A stretch of 64,000 nt of DNA, taken from the NCBI RefSeq assembly GCF_012844365.1, contig NZ_CP051626.1:3658001-3722000 (forward strand), read 5' to 3'. A program made the translations under genes and the position numbers. Below the pieces are notes generated by a model. That model was not told where the DNA came from and did no database searches. It saw nothing but the letters and a program-made list of their open reading frames with translations. This document shows, piece by piece, positions 52,551 through 61,133 of the stretch (position 1 is the stretch's first letter; every line of letters begins with the position of its first letter). Source of the DNA: Brevibacterium sp. 'Marine' (lineage in GTDB: Bacteria; Actinomycetota; Actinomycetes; Actinomycetales; Brevibacteriaceae).

Positions 52551-52576
52551 AGTACACCGTACTAGTACAATGTACT
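52551..52576. promoter_or_regulatory. Twin TetR-type operator
   Basis: Two abutting 13-bp palindromes, AGTAC-ACC-GTACT and AGTAC-AAT-GTACT, lie between the small exporter (starts 52474) and the TetR gene. Abutting sites suit cooperative binding of two dimers, controlling both genes. Confidence 0.85.
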
Positions 52577-52597
52577 ATACACTGAGGCAAAGCACCG

Positions 52598-53206
52598 ATG
52601 TCAATGACGCAAGGAGCTCGGTTGTCGAAGCGAGACGACATCATCACCGCGGCCATCCGGCTGGCGGAACGGTCGGGACCCGGCGAGGCGAACCTCAGTG
52701 TGCGCGCCGTGGCCAAGGAAGCAGGGGTCGGACCGTCGACGCTGCGCCACTACTTCCCCACCCAGGCAGACCTCCACGAGGCGGTCGCACTGCGTTCCAT
52801 CGACACCGTCGTCAAGGATTTCTCCATCGCCGATGCGGCCCGCGCCCCAGCCGACCGGCTCTATGAGTGCTGTGCCCAGTTTCTGCCGACCCATGAGCAT
52901 CGGGATGTGCAGCTCGAAACCTGGTTCTCCATGCACCTGCACGCTCTCGGCGCCGAGAAGCGGGCAGTGTCCCGGCGTCTCCTCGAACACGGCCACCGAG
53001 TCACCTACGACAGTCTTTATCGCTGGCTGAATCTGCTCGCCGAGGAGGGGCACCTCAACCCCACCGAGGTGGCTCCGACTGCCATAGCGCTCTTCACCAC
53101 CGTCGACGGCATCGCCCTGCACTCGATCATCTCGCCCGAGACCATGACCGTCGACGCCGCACATGAACAGGTCAAATGGACGATCGACAAGCTCCTCAGC
53201 TCCTGA
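52598..53206 (+). CDS. TetR-family repressor
   Basis: The 202-residue protein has the TetR helix-turn-helix (IITAAIRLAERSGPGEANLSVRAVAKEAGVGPSTLRHYFPTQADL) and an all-helical ligand domain. ATG 52598 is given, but TTG 52622 is an attractive alternative since AAGGAG lies 5 nt upstream of it. The promoter overlaps the twin palindromes, so it should repress itself and the divergent small exporter. Confidence 0.88.
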   Translation: MSMTQGARLSKRDDIITAAIRLAERSGPGEANLSVRAVAKEAGVGPSTLRHYFPTQADLHEAVALRSIDTVVKDFSIADAARAPADRLYECCAQFLPTHEHRDVQLETWFSMHLHALGAEKRAVSRRLLEHGHRVTYDSLYRWLNLLAEEGHLNPTEVAPTAIALFTTVDGIALHSIISPETMTVDAAHEQVKWTIDKLLSS

Positions 53207-53243
53207 TCCGCCCAGCGGAGGGCAATTCAGCTCCGCCCCCGAA

Positions 53244-54143
53244 TCACCGCATGTCGGCGGCCGCACGGCGCAGCGCCTCGGTCAGTCGCGAGAGCTTCTC
53301 CGAAGCCAGAGTCCAGTGGTGCCAGTACAGCGGGACGTCGATATGCGGCTCGGTGCCGATCTCGACGAGGTCGGCGTCGAGGCCGTCGAGCTGCATGACC
53401 GGCACCATCCCCCAACCGAGGCCTGCCTCTACCGCGGCCGCGAACTCCGCCGATCCCGGCACGACCGACATCGGCGGCCGACCGTCGACTCCGCAGCGGC
53501 GGAGGAACTCGAATTGCAGGTCGTCATCCTGGCCGAAATTCACCATCGGCAACCTGGTCAGATCCGCCTCGGTGCCGGTGGAATGCCGATCGAATAGGGA
53601 ACGTTTGGCCACGGCGGTGTAGCGCATCGCCCCGAGCTCGGCGACCGTCGTCCCGTACCCGCCGGTCGCCGTCGAGGTGATCGTGCCGAGCACCTCCCCC
53701 GACGCCAAGAGCGGCAGCGCCTTGTCCTGGTCGACCATCTCGATGCGGAAGACGACATCGTCCCAGCCGGCCGCCTCGGCGAAGATCGGGCGGAACCACG
53801 TCGCCATCGAATCGGCATTCACCCCCACCCGGAGCACCGTGGGCTCGCTCCGCCCCGCACCGGATCCGCCCGCCCCGAGGGAGTCGGCGTCGATGCCGTG
53901 CAGCCGGTCGAGCGCCTCGGATTCGAGCAGTTCGACCTGCCGAGCGTAGCGGAGGATCGCCTGCCCCGCCTCGGTGACGGTGATCGGATTCGTTCGTCGG
54001 ATGAGGACCTGCCCGAGGCGGGACTCGAGCGTGCGGATACGTTGACTCGCCGCCGAGGCGGTGATGCCGAGGACGAAGGCCGCCCCTTCGACGGTACCTT
54101 CGTCGACAGCGGCAGCGAGCGCTTTGACGTGATCGATGTTCAT
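53244..54143 (-). CDS. lysG: LysR-type regulator LysG (ArgP-like)
   Basis: The 299-residue LysR protein has an N-terminal winged helix (NIDHVKALAAAVDEGTVEGAAFVLGITASAASQRIRTLE) and a periplasmic-binding-like effector domain. Sequence style and divergence from lysE match the Corynebacterium LysG/LysE pair, where lysine or arginine with LysG turns on export. ATG 54143 is chosen; CACAAT lies 6 nt upstream, suggesting a leaderless message. Confidence 0.9.
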   Translation of the reverse strand: MNIDHVKALAAAVDEGTVEGAAFVLGITASAASQRIRTLESRLGQVLIRRTNPITVTEAGQAILRYARQVELLESEALDRLHGIDADSLGAGGSGAGRSEPTVLRVGVNADSMATWFRPIFAEAAGWDDVVFRIEMVDQDKALPLLASGEVLGTITSTATGGYGTTVAELGAMRYTAVAKRSLFDRHSTGTEADLTRLPMVNFGQDDDLQFEFLRRCGVDGRPPMSVVPGSAEFAAAVEAGLGWGMVPVMQLDGLDADLVEIGTEPHIDVPLYWHHWTLASEKLSRLTEALRRAAADMR

Positions 54144-54213
54144 GAAGCAATTGTGCATCAGATGCATATTCTGTTGTTTTTCTTCTGATCAGCCGGTCTC
54201 TACTGTTGAGTCC

Positions 54214-54813
54214 GTGCTCACTCATCTCGTCACCGGACTCCTCACCGGCTGGTCGCTCATCATCGCCGTCGGCCCGCAGAACGCGCTCCTGCTGCGGCAG
54301 GGGATCCGGCGCGAGCACCTCGGCGTCGTCGTCACCATCTGCATCGTCGCCGACGTCCTGCTCATCGCAGCGGGCACGGTGGGGATCGGGGCGATCGTGC
54401 TGTTGGCGCCGTGGGCGCTCGAAGCCCTGCGCTGGCTGGGCGTGGCCTACCTGCTGTGGTTCGCATGGACGAGCCTGAAATCGGCGCGCGACGCCACCGG
54501 GCTGAAAGCCGATACCCACCAGCGGACCCTCAAGTCCATCATCCTCACCACTTTGGCGCTGACGTTCCTCAATCCCGGCGTCTACATCGACACCGTCGTC
54601 ATGCTCGGCAACCTCGCCAACCAGCAGGGCCGCGACGGAGTGTGGCCGTTCACTCTCGGAGCGATGCTCGGCTCGATCAGTTGGTTCCTCGTCATCGGCT
54701 ACGGCGCCCGTGGGCTCTCCCGCTACCTAGGCCGACCACGGGTCTGGCAGGTTCTCGACATCATCATCGCCGTGGTGCTCGTGGTGCTGGCCGCGCGGCT
54801 GGCGCTGGGATAG
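54214..54813 (+). CDS. lysE: LysE basic amino-acid exporter
   Basis: The 199-residue protein has six helices and the LysE-family pattern (AVGPQNALLLRQGI, YLLWFAWTSLKSA, LTFLNPGVYIDTVV). It exports lysine/arginine to prevent overload. The GTG start at 54214 is preceded by TACTGT (54201-54206) 7 nt upstream and no ribosome site, pointing to a leaderless transcript activated by the adjacent LysG. Confidence 0.93.
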   Translation: MLTHLVTGLLTGWSLIIAVGPQNALLLRQGIRREHLGVVVTICIVADVLLIAAGTVGIGAIVLLAPWALEALRWLGVAYLLWFAWTSLKSARDATGLKADTHQRTLKSIILTTLALTFLNPGVYIDTVVMLGNLANQQGRDGVWPFTLGAMLGSISWFLVIGYGARGLSRYLGRPRVWQVLDIIIAVVLVVLAARLALG

Positions 54814-54838
54814 CAGCACAGCCGCACCCGCCCCGGGC

Positions 54839-57016
54839 CTACAGGCTCAGGCTCGGATGGAGCTGGGTGAGTGTGACCATGCGCTTGCGGCTGCAGACCA
54901 CGATCGTGGCCACCAGACAGAGCGCGGTCATCAGCAGCAGGACCACGGCCGCCTGGGCCGCGATGAACATGTCACCACCGGCAACCAGTGTGCGCAGACC
55001 GCTGACCGCGTGCGTCATCGGCAGGAACGGCGAGATGACCTGGAAGATCTTCGGCGCCGTCTCGACCGGATAGGTTCCGCCTGCCGAAGCGATCTGCAGC
55101 ATGAGCAGCACCAGGGCGACGAGTCTGCCGACCCCTCCCAGCGCCGCGACACACAACTGGTGCACGGAGTGGAAACAGGCCGCCACGAGCATCGAGAACA
55201 GCAGGGTCCACACCCACGCTCCGGCCGAGAAGTCCAAGGCGAAGGTGAGGATCGCGTAGAGGACCGCGACCTGGGCGATACCGAAGAGCAGCCCGGGAAC
55301 ATAGCCTGCCCACGCGATCCGCGATGAGGGGGCCGATGAGAACAATGCCCGGTACGGGATCGCATTGAGCACCATGTAGGTGATCATTCCGCCGATCCAC
55401 AGGGCCAAGGAGACGAAGAACGCGGACAGTCCCTCGCCATAGGCATCGACGGCATTGTCCTTGACCTTGTCCGCATCGACGGGAACAGCCACGACATCCG
55501 ACCGGTTCTCCCGATCGTTCTTGTCATAGGTCGGGATCTGCTCGAGCCCCTTCTGCAGACCGTCGGCGAGTTCCCCAGAGCCGTCATCGAGCTTGCCGGC
55601 GCCTTTGTCGAGTTCGGTCGCGCCGTCGACGAGCTGTTCCGATCCGTCCTTGAGATCAGCGGCTCCGTCCTCGGCCTTCGCCGTGCCGTCCTTGAGTTGG
55701 ACGGCACCGTCATGGAGGTCACCGGCACCCTTGGCGAGCCTCCCCGCTCCTGCGTCGAGTTTGATCAGCCCGGAGTGGAGGTCATCGGCACCAGTCGCGA
55801 CCTTCTGTGCGCCGTCGTCAAGCTGACCGATCTTCTTATCGGCAGTGCGGATCTTGTCCATCACTCCGTCAACAGCGTCGGTCAGCTTGTCCTCGAGGCT
55901 CTTCGCCTCATCCGTGGCATCGGAGGCGCGCTTGTGTGCGGAATCGAGGTCCTCGCCGAGGCCGTCGGCATCCTCGGCGAGTTTCTGCACGTTCGGGTCG
56001 TCCGGATAGTCCTCCTGCAGCTGTTTGATCCGCTCGTCCATGTCCCCGCGCACTGTGGTCCGGGCATCGTCGAAGTCGCCTTCGGCGCGCTCGAGCTTCG
56101 GCCGCGCCCCGTCGACGACGTCATCGGCCTTGCGTTTGACGTCCTCGGCCTTCTTCGTCGCCTCATCGGCGGTATCGCGCAGCTCGGAGGTGCCGTCGGC
56201 GACCTGCCCGGCACCGTCGGCGAGTTTCTTCGAACCGTTCTTCGCCTCGGTGGTGCCCTTCTTCAGCTCAGAGGCACCGTCGGCAAGGTCGCCGCTGCCC
56301 TTCTTCAGCTCCCCCGCACCCTCATCGAGGTCGATGAGCCCGGAGTGCAGCGTCCCGATTCCCTTGTCGAGCTTCGTCGCCCCGTCGACGAGCTCTCCGG
56401 TCCCGTCGTGGAGCTGGCCTGCTCCGTCGTGCAGGTCGGACGCACCGTTTGCGGCCTTCTCCGTCTCCGAATGGATGTCGTTGAATCCGAGATAGACCTG
56501 GTTGACGTACTCGGCAGTCGTGGTCTCGCTCAGCCCGCCCTTGATCTCGGAGAGGATGGTCCCGGCCACCTGTCCGACGATGAAGTTGTGGGCGTCGTCG
56601 GTGCGCAGCTTGAGCCCTGCCTGCTCCGGATCGTCACCGCCTGTCGACACGAGCATCTCGGAGAAGTCCGAGGGGATCTCGAGGACCGCGAAGTACTTCC
56701 CTTCGGCCAGGCCCTCGTCGGCTTCCTCTTGGCTGGTCTCCTGCCAGTCGAATCCGCCTTCACCTTTCGGCGTGATCTCGTCGACGAGTTCCTGACCGGC
56801 GTTGAGCTTCTCTCCGTCCGAGTCGGGCTTCTCCGCGCCGGTATCCTCGTTGACGATTGCCGCCTGCAGCTTGTCGAGATGCTCGGTCGGGTTCCAGTTC
56901 GAGGCCAGGTACAGTCCGCCGTAGATCGACGGGATGACGATGATGACGATCATCGCCAGTCGGGTGATCGTGTGGCGTTTGAATCGTGAGAGTTCTAACC
57001 AGGGCAGGGAGAACAT
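54839..57016 (-). CDS. YhgE/Pip-family membrane protein
   Basis: The 725-residue protein has one N-terminal helix (HTITRLAMIVIIVIPSIYGGLYLA), a large outside domain with many DGAxxLxDG heptad-like repeats (about 200-500), and five to six C-terminal helices of the ABC-2 permease kind. This matches YhgE/Pip (phage infection protein), related to type VII secretion-associated EsaA. An ABC-type ATPase gene lies 40 bp upstream, so together they may form an exporter. Despite the family name there is no prophage here. Confidence 0.9.
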   Translation of the reverse strand: MFSLPWLELSRFKRHTITRLAMIVIIVIPSIYGGLYLASNWNPTEHLDKLQAAIVNEDTGAEKPDSDGEKLNAGQELVDEITPKGEGGFDWQETSQEEADEGLAEGKYFAVLEIPSDFSEMLVSTGGDDPEQAGLKLRTDDAHNFIVGQVAGTILSEIKGGLSETTTAEYVNQVYLGFNDIHSETEKAANGASDLHDGAGQLHDGTGELVDGATKLDKGIGTLHSGLIDLDEGAGELKKGSGDLADGASELKKGTTEAKNGSKKLADGAGQVADGTSELRDTADEATKKAEDVKRKADDVVDGARPKLERAEGDFDDARTTVRGDMDERIKQLQEDYPDDPNVQKLAEDADGLGEDLDSAHKRASDATDEAKSLEDKLTDAVDGVMDKIRTADKKIGQLDDGAQKVATGADDLHSGLIKLDAGAGRLAKGAGDLHDGAVQLKDGTAKAEDGAADLKDGSEQLVDGATELDKGAGKLDDGSGELADGLQKGLEQIPTYDKNDRENRSDVVAVPVDADKVKDNAVDAYGEGLSAFFVSLALWIGGMITYMVLNAIPYRALFSSAPSSRIAWAGYVPGLLFGIAQVAVLYAILTFALDFSAGAWVWTLLFSMLVAACFHSVHQLCVAALGGVGRLVALVLLMLQIASAGGTYPVETAPKIFQVISPFLPMTHAVSGLRTLVAGGDMFIAAQAAVVLLLMTALCLVATIVVCSRKRMVTLTQLHPSLSL

Positions 57017-57056
57017 TCGGGAATCTCCTCGGATTCGTGTACGTAGGGCAGGACGT

Positions 57057-57914
57057 TCAGTGTTTGGATCCGCGAGACGCGGGAGGGCGTGCCGGCAGCT
57101 CGAGTTCGACCAACGACGGCTCCGCGCGGGAGCCCAGCGATCTGGTGGCGATGTCGAGTTCGCTCGAGTCCTCGCAGGAGACGATGACCGTCAGCGGGTC
57201 CTCGGGATCCCTTGATCTGCGCAGCTGCTGGTAGATGAGGATTCCGGCCCAGGCTCGGGCCCGGTCCGCGGATTCTCGCAGGTAGTCGATGTTGTCGATG
57301 ACGACGACGGGAGGGCGGCTGAGGCTCGCCAGCCCGAACTCGAGGAAGAACTTCTGCAGCTCACTCAGCTCGGAGACGAACACCTGCCCGTCATCGTCGA
57401 TGAGGAAGTCCGCACGCTGGGCGTCGTCTTTCGAAAACGTCCCCGGCGGGAGTTCGTCGATGATCTCCGCAGCCATGGTGAAAGTGTCCCGGATGAGGCC
57501 GATGACCTCGCGCAATGTCGACTTCGACGCCCACGGCTTATACCAGGGCTGGAGCATGATCTGCCGTTCGGCGACGTGCTGGGCCACCGTGAAATCGTCC
57601 TCGAGGTCCGTCAGTCCACCGACATGTCCGACCGCAACCTGTCCGCGCACGGTGCGGGCCCGTTTGCGGATATCGATATCGCCGAGGCGGCCCTCCCCCG
57701 CCGAGACCCGCATCCGTCCAGCCACGGACAGGAGGAAGGAGGTCTTTCCGCTGCCCGCGGAGCCGCGGACAACGGCGATGCCGCCGATGGGCACCTCAAG
57801 GTCGATATCGGTGAACACGTCGCCTTGTTTTCCGGACAGGGACCAACCGTGCAGCGAGACCGCCGGCGCGTCGATGCCGGCGTCCTCGGCGAGAGTGTCC
57901 GTTGTGCTCTCCAT
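57057..57914 (-). CDS. ABC-type ATPase paired with the YhgE protein
   Basis: The 285-residue protein has Walker A GSAGSGKTS (51-59) and a Walker B-like PPVVVIDNID, but the expected LSGGQ signature is replaced by SELSELQKFF and the usual catalytic Glu after Walker B is Asn, so ATP hydrolysis may be weak or differ. ATG 57914 follows GGGAG. It lies 40 bp upstream of the YhgE gene on the same strand, a conserved-looking pair in which it would drive or gate the membrane protein (inference). Confidence 0.82.
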   Translation of the reverse strand: MESTTDTLAEDAGIDAPAVSLHGWSLSGKQGDVFTDIDLEVPIGGIAVVRGSAGSGKTSFLLSVAGRMRVSAGEGRLGDIDIRKRARTVRGQVAVGHVGGLTDLEDDFTVAQHVAERQIMLQPWYKPWASKSTLREVIGLIRDTFTMAAEIIDELPPGTFSKDDAQRADFLIDDDGQVFVSELSELQKFFLEFGLASLSRPPVVVIDNIDYLRESADRARAWAGILIYQQLRRSRDPEDPLTVIVSCEDSSELDIATRSLGSRAEPSLVELELPARPPASRGSKH

Positions 57915-58042
57915 AGCCTTCGCTCCCAATCGTCTGTGCCCTCGTCGATCCGGTCCGTGCCGGAGATCTCTGCACCGCGCAGGTGACTGCAGACTACGCC
58001 ACCACCGGCACGCGGGAGCGTGGAGCGGGCGACTCCACGTGA

Positions 58043-58060
58043 AGTTACCCATTGGTAACT
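58043..58060. promoter_or_regulatory. Palindromic operator in the ATPase/TDT divergent region
   Basis: AGTTACC-CATT-GGTAACT is a perfect 7-bp-arm palindrome 129 bp upstream of the ATPase start and 222 bp before the TDT transporter. It resembles TetR or GntR operators. The rest of the 367-bp gap 57915-58281 shows no gene. Confidence 0.6.
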
Positions 58061-58281
58061 CCAGTGAATTCTCTCATGAAAATGAGGGGAGAGTGAGCTC
58101 GGAATACCGAGATGTCACGAATTGCACATCGGTTTTTCGCGCAGAGGCCCTCGGGCGGCCTCTCGATGGGGACTGCGGCACGGTTCAGGAGGGCGGGGCT
58201 GCAACGCGGTTTCAGGGGGTGGGGTCGTACTATCGAAGACGTCGATATCCCTCGACACACTGCGACGAGAATGGGGAGCGA

Positions 58282-59361
58282 ATGAACACGGCCGATCGCG
58301 ACCTCACCGGCCTGCACGGACGGTGGGGACTGAGCCCGTCGACACTGGCTCCCGGGTGCTTCGCCTCGGTGATGGCGACCGGGATCGTGTCGATCGGTGC
58401 CGAGCTCGCAGGGCTGCATCTGCTGTCAGTGACTCTGTTCTGGCTTGCCGTTACCCTGTACGTGTTCTTCACCGTACTCACCGTGGTGCGGATCCTCCGA
58501 TATCCCGATGCTGTTCGCGCCGACCTGCATGATCCCTCCCGGGCCTTCGGCTTCTTCACCGCCGTGGCCGGCACGAACGTCCTGGCGACGGGCTTCGTCG
58601 GCCTGGGGATGATTCCGCCTGCGCTCACCCTCTTCGTTCTCGGCGGTCTGCTCTGGCTGGTGCTCGGGTACGGGATTCCCTTCACCGCGATCCTCGGGTC
58701 GAGCACACGGCCGGTGTCGGCAGGGGTGAATGGCACGTGGCTCGTATGGGCGGTGGCAGCTCAATCAGTGGCGGTGGTCGCCGCGAGCCTGGGGATCGAA
58801 CTTCCGCACACTCCGGACGCCGATCGCGGTCTGGTCGCATTCCTCGCGCTCGCGGCGGTGGTCATGTGGGCCGTTGGACTGGCGCTCTACGTCGTGTGCT
58901 TGATTGCGATCGGCGTGCGCATTCTCCAGCATCGGTTCGGGCCCGAGGACCTCGATGCCCCGTATTGGGTGACGATGGGCGCACTGGCGATCTCGATCGT
59001 GGCGGGTTCGCGGATCCTCGATCTCGGCGAGACTCCCCTGCTCGAGACGACACGCGTACTGGTCGGAGCATCCTCGGCGCTGTTGTGGGCGATCGCCACG
59101 TGGCTCGTCCCGGCGCTCGTCGCCGCGGGCATCTGGAGGCATGCCGTCCACCGGGCGCCGATGACCTATGCGGCCGGACTGTGGAGCATGGTGTTCCCTG
59201 TCGGCATGTACGCAGTGGCGAGCATCTACCTGGGCCGGTCGGATCATGTGCCGGCGATCGAATGGATCGGGCTCCACTGGTACTGGATCGCCCTGACGGT
59301 GTGGGCGTTCGTCTTCGTCTCGATGCTCCTGTCGTTCGTCAGGACCGTCCGCCGACCCTGA
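58282..59361 (+). CDS. TDT-family transporter (tellurite resistance/C4-dicarboxylate type)
   Basis: The 359-residue membrane protein with ten helices opens LSPSTLAPGCFASVMATGIVSIG, a typical TehA/SLAC1-like helix 1, and has NVLATGFVG in helix 3. Members move malate, sulfite, tellurite or other anions. ATG 58282 follows GGGGAGCGA; the long open frame upstream is not coding. No regulator is attached. Confidence 0.88.
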   Translation: MNTADRDLTGLHGRWGLSPSTLAPGCFASVMATGIVSIGAELAGLHLLSVTLFWLAVTLYVFFTVLTVVRILRYPDAVRADLHDPSRAFGFFTAVAGTNVLATGFVGLGMIPPALTLFVLGGLLWLVLGYGIPFTAILGSSTRPVSAGVNGTWLVWAVAAQSVAVVAASLGIELPHTPDADRGLVAFLALAAVVMWAVGLALYVVCLIAIGVRILQHRFGPEDLDAPYWVTMGALAISIVAGSRILDLGETPLLETTRVLVGASSALLWAIATWLVPALVAAGIWRHAVHRAPMTYAAGLWSMVFPVGMYAVASIYLGRSDHVPAIEWIGLHWYWIALTVWAFVFVSMLLSFVRTVRRP

Positions 59362-59476
59362 TTGCCCGGGCCGCCTCGGCGAGGAATCCGGACGCGCATC
59401 GCGCACCGCTGAGCGCATTTCTCACCGCCCGCCGCGGTTCGGCTCGGCCCTCGCGATACGTCCTCGTGGCAGCACA

Positions 59477-59536
59477 ACGCCCCGTCGGCGGCGTCTTGCA
59501 CCTGTGCAATGGTGCGAGATGCCACTGACGGGGCGT
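59477..59536. terminator. Hairpin between convergent TDT and DUF805 genes
   Basis: Outer arms ACGCCCCGTC and GACGGGGCGT and inner arms TTGCACC/GGTGCGA form a long interrupted hairpin, suited to bidirectional termination. Confidence 0.7.
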
Positions 59537-59616
59537 GATGGCCGCGCAGCTGTAGGACGTGTCAGCAGCTGAGCGTGATGCTCACACAGATATCTGCGCC
59601 GAGACCGGTGCCGAAC

Positions 59617-60198
59617 TCAGCGGTCGAAGCGCTGCCCTTCGGGCTTCGATTCCATCACCAGCAGCACGATCACGATGATCCACCCGACGAATGGGATGAA
59701 GTTGAGGAAGTAGAAAGGGCCCGCAAAGTTGGCGTCGTGCAGACGTCGCCAGGTGATTGCAAGAGTTGGAACTATTGTGGCCAAAAAGGCAACCAGCAAC
59801 AGGATTCCGGCAGTCGCCATAAGCGCCGTAGCGCCGGCCGGCGGTGTTGCGTTGTAGGAGTCTGCCGGCGCCGAGAGCGAGCTGATCGTGCCCCCAGCAA
59901 TTCCCAGAATGTAGGGAATGATTCCGATAATGATCGTGAACAGGTATGCGAACCAGTACTCACTGCGCGAAGCCCGCCCAGAGAACTTCGCATAGTTCTT
60001 GAAGAAGCGTTTGACGGCCTGGCCGAAGGTCGCGCCATAGAGCGGAAGCGAGAGGTCGTCGGGGCTGGCAGCACTGCGGGGTGCTCCACCATATCCGAGC
60101 CCGTCGTAGCCGTGTCCGCCAGACGTTCCGGGGTCCGGCATTCCTGGGCCCGGAACGTCGGAGTCGGAGTTGTATGCTGCGTTCGCGTCGTAGGACAT
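59617..60198 (-). CDS. DUF805-family membrane protein 1
   Basis: The 193-residue protein starts MSYDANAAYNS with a Gly/Pro-rich cytoplasmic N-terminus (1-60), then SLPLYGATFGQAVKRFFKNY and the DUF805 core: four helices with SRSEYWFAYLF and WRRLHDANFAGPFYF. ATG 60198 is chosen over an upstream extension because the paralogue at 60313 begins with the same residues. Tandem paralogues suggest duplication. Function is unknown. Confidence 0.88.
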   Translation of the reverse strand: MSYDANAAYNSDSDVPGPGMPDPGTSGGHGYDGLGYGGAPRSAASPDDLSLPLYGATFGQAVKRFFKNYAKFSGRASRSEYWFAYLFTIIIGIIPYILGIAGGTISSLSAPADSYNATPPAGATALMATAGILLLVAFLATIVPTLAITWRRLHDANFAGPFYFLNFIPFVGWIIVIVLLVMESKPEGQRFDR

Positions 60199-60312
60199 AG
60201 TGACTCTCAAATAGTGATCGCGTACAAGAATGGTCGGCCAGCCGATCATCTCATCGGTGTCGATGTTGATGAAAATGCCGGCCGACCATCAGCGAGTCAC
60301 AGGCCGTGAGAG

Positions 60313-60891
60313 TCAGACGTCGAAGCGCTGCCCCTCGGGCTTGGACTCCATGATCATCAGGATGAGCACGATGATTGCTCCGACTCCCGGAATGAGCCAG
60401 AGGAAGAACATCGGTCCCGGGTAGTTGGCATCGTGGAGTCGGCGCACTCCGACGCTGATGAACGGAAGGATCGTGGCGAGCATGATGATGGCGCCCAGGA
60501 CGCCGCCGATTCCGAGCATCGCGAACGCTCCGGTCGGCGGGGTCGACATGCCGTAGGGATCGGAGGCGGCGGCTGCGGCAACCATTCCTGTGCCGATTCC
60601 ATAGATGATTCCGGGGATGATTCCCAAAAGAATCACTAACAGGTAGGCGTACCAGAATTCGCTGCGCGAGGCGCGTCCCTTGAAGTTGACATAGTTCTTG
60701 AAGAAGCGCTTGACGGCCTGGCCGAAGGATGCGCCGTAGAGCGGGAGCGAGAGGTCATCGGGGCTGGCGGCACCGCGTGGCGCTCCGCCGAAGCCCTGCC
60801 CTCCATAGCCCTGGCCGGCCGGCACTCCGGCTCCTGGTGCCCCTTGACCGGGGGTGCCGGAGTTGTATGCTGCATTCGCGTCGTAGGACAT
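60313..60891 (-). CDS. DUF805-family membrane protein 2
   Basis: The 192-residue paralogue of its downstream neighbour has the same MSYDANAAYNS start, a Gly-rich N-terminus, SLPLYGASFGQAVKRFFKNYVNF, SRSEFWYAYLL and VRRLHDANYPGPMFF. The C-termini (MESKPEGQRFD) are also shared. The intergenic 114 bp shows no strong terminator, so both may be cotranscribed. AAGG precedes ATG 60891. Function is unknown. Confidence 0.88.
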   Translation of the reverse strand: MSYDANAAYNSGTPGQGAPGAGVPAGQGYGGQGFGGAPRGAASPDDLSLPLYGASFGQAVKRFFKNYVNFKGRASRSEFWYAYLLVILLGIIPGIIYGIGTGMVAAAAASDPYGMSTPPTGAFAMLGIGGVLGAIIMLATILPFISVGVRRLHDANYPGPMFFLWLIPGVGAIIVLILMIMESKPEGQRFDV

Positions 60892-61079
60892 GATGACCTT
60901 CGCTTGTAGGTGACGATTCTGATCGCGTTCCGCCGTCGAAGAGTCGCGATTTCTCAGCCGATCTTCAGGAAGCGCAGAATCTATTCTGCACCAGGCTTTC
61001 CATCGATCATGTGTCGAACCGGTTTCAGATCTGCAACACAGCTCATGATTCACCCATTTGTCATGGTCCGGACACGGAA

Positions 61080-61112
61080 ACGGCGCCCGAGGATTGCCTC
61101 CTCGGGCGCCGT
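61080..61112 (-). terminator. Intrinsic terminator of the MFS gene
   Basis: ACGGCGCCCGAGGA and TCCTCGGGCGCCGT (14-bp perfect arms, 5-nt loop) followed on the minus strand by TTTCC lie 21 bp after the MFS stop. Confidence 0.85.
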
Positions 61113-61133
61113 CATCAGCGATTCGCTGCCACC

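Noticed and set aside
54839-57016. Prophage suggested by a phage infection protein homologue
   Set aside because: YhgE/Pip is a chromosomal membrane protein; no phage structural, lysis or integrase genes are in the window.
57289-58281. N-terminal extension of the TDT transporter across the divergent ATPase gene
   Set aside because: The real start at 58282 has a good ribosome site and begins the family alignment; the extension overlaps coding sequence on the other strand.
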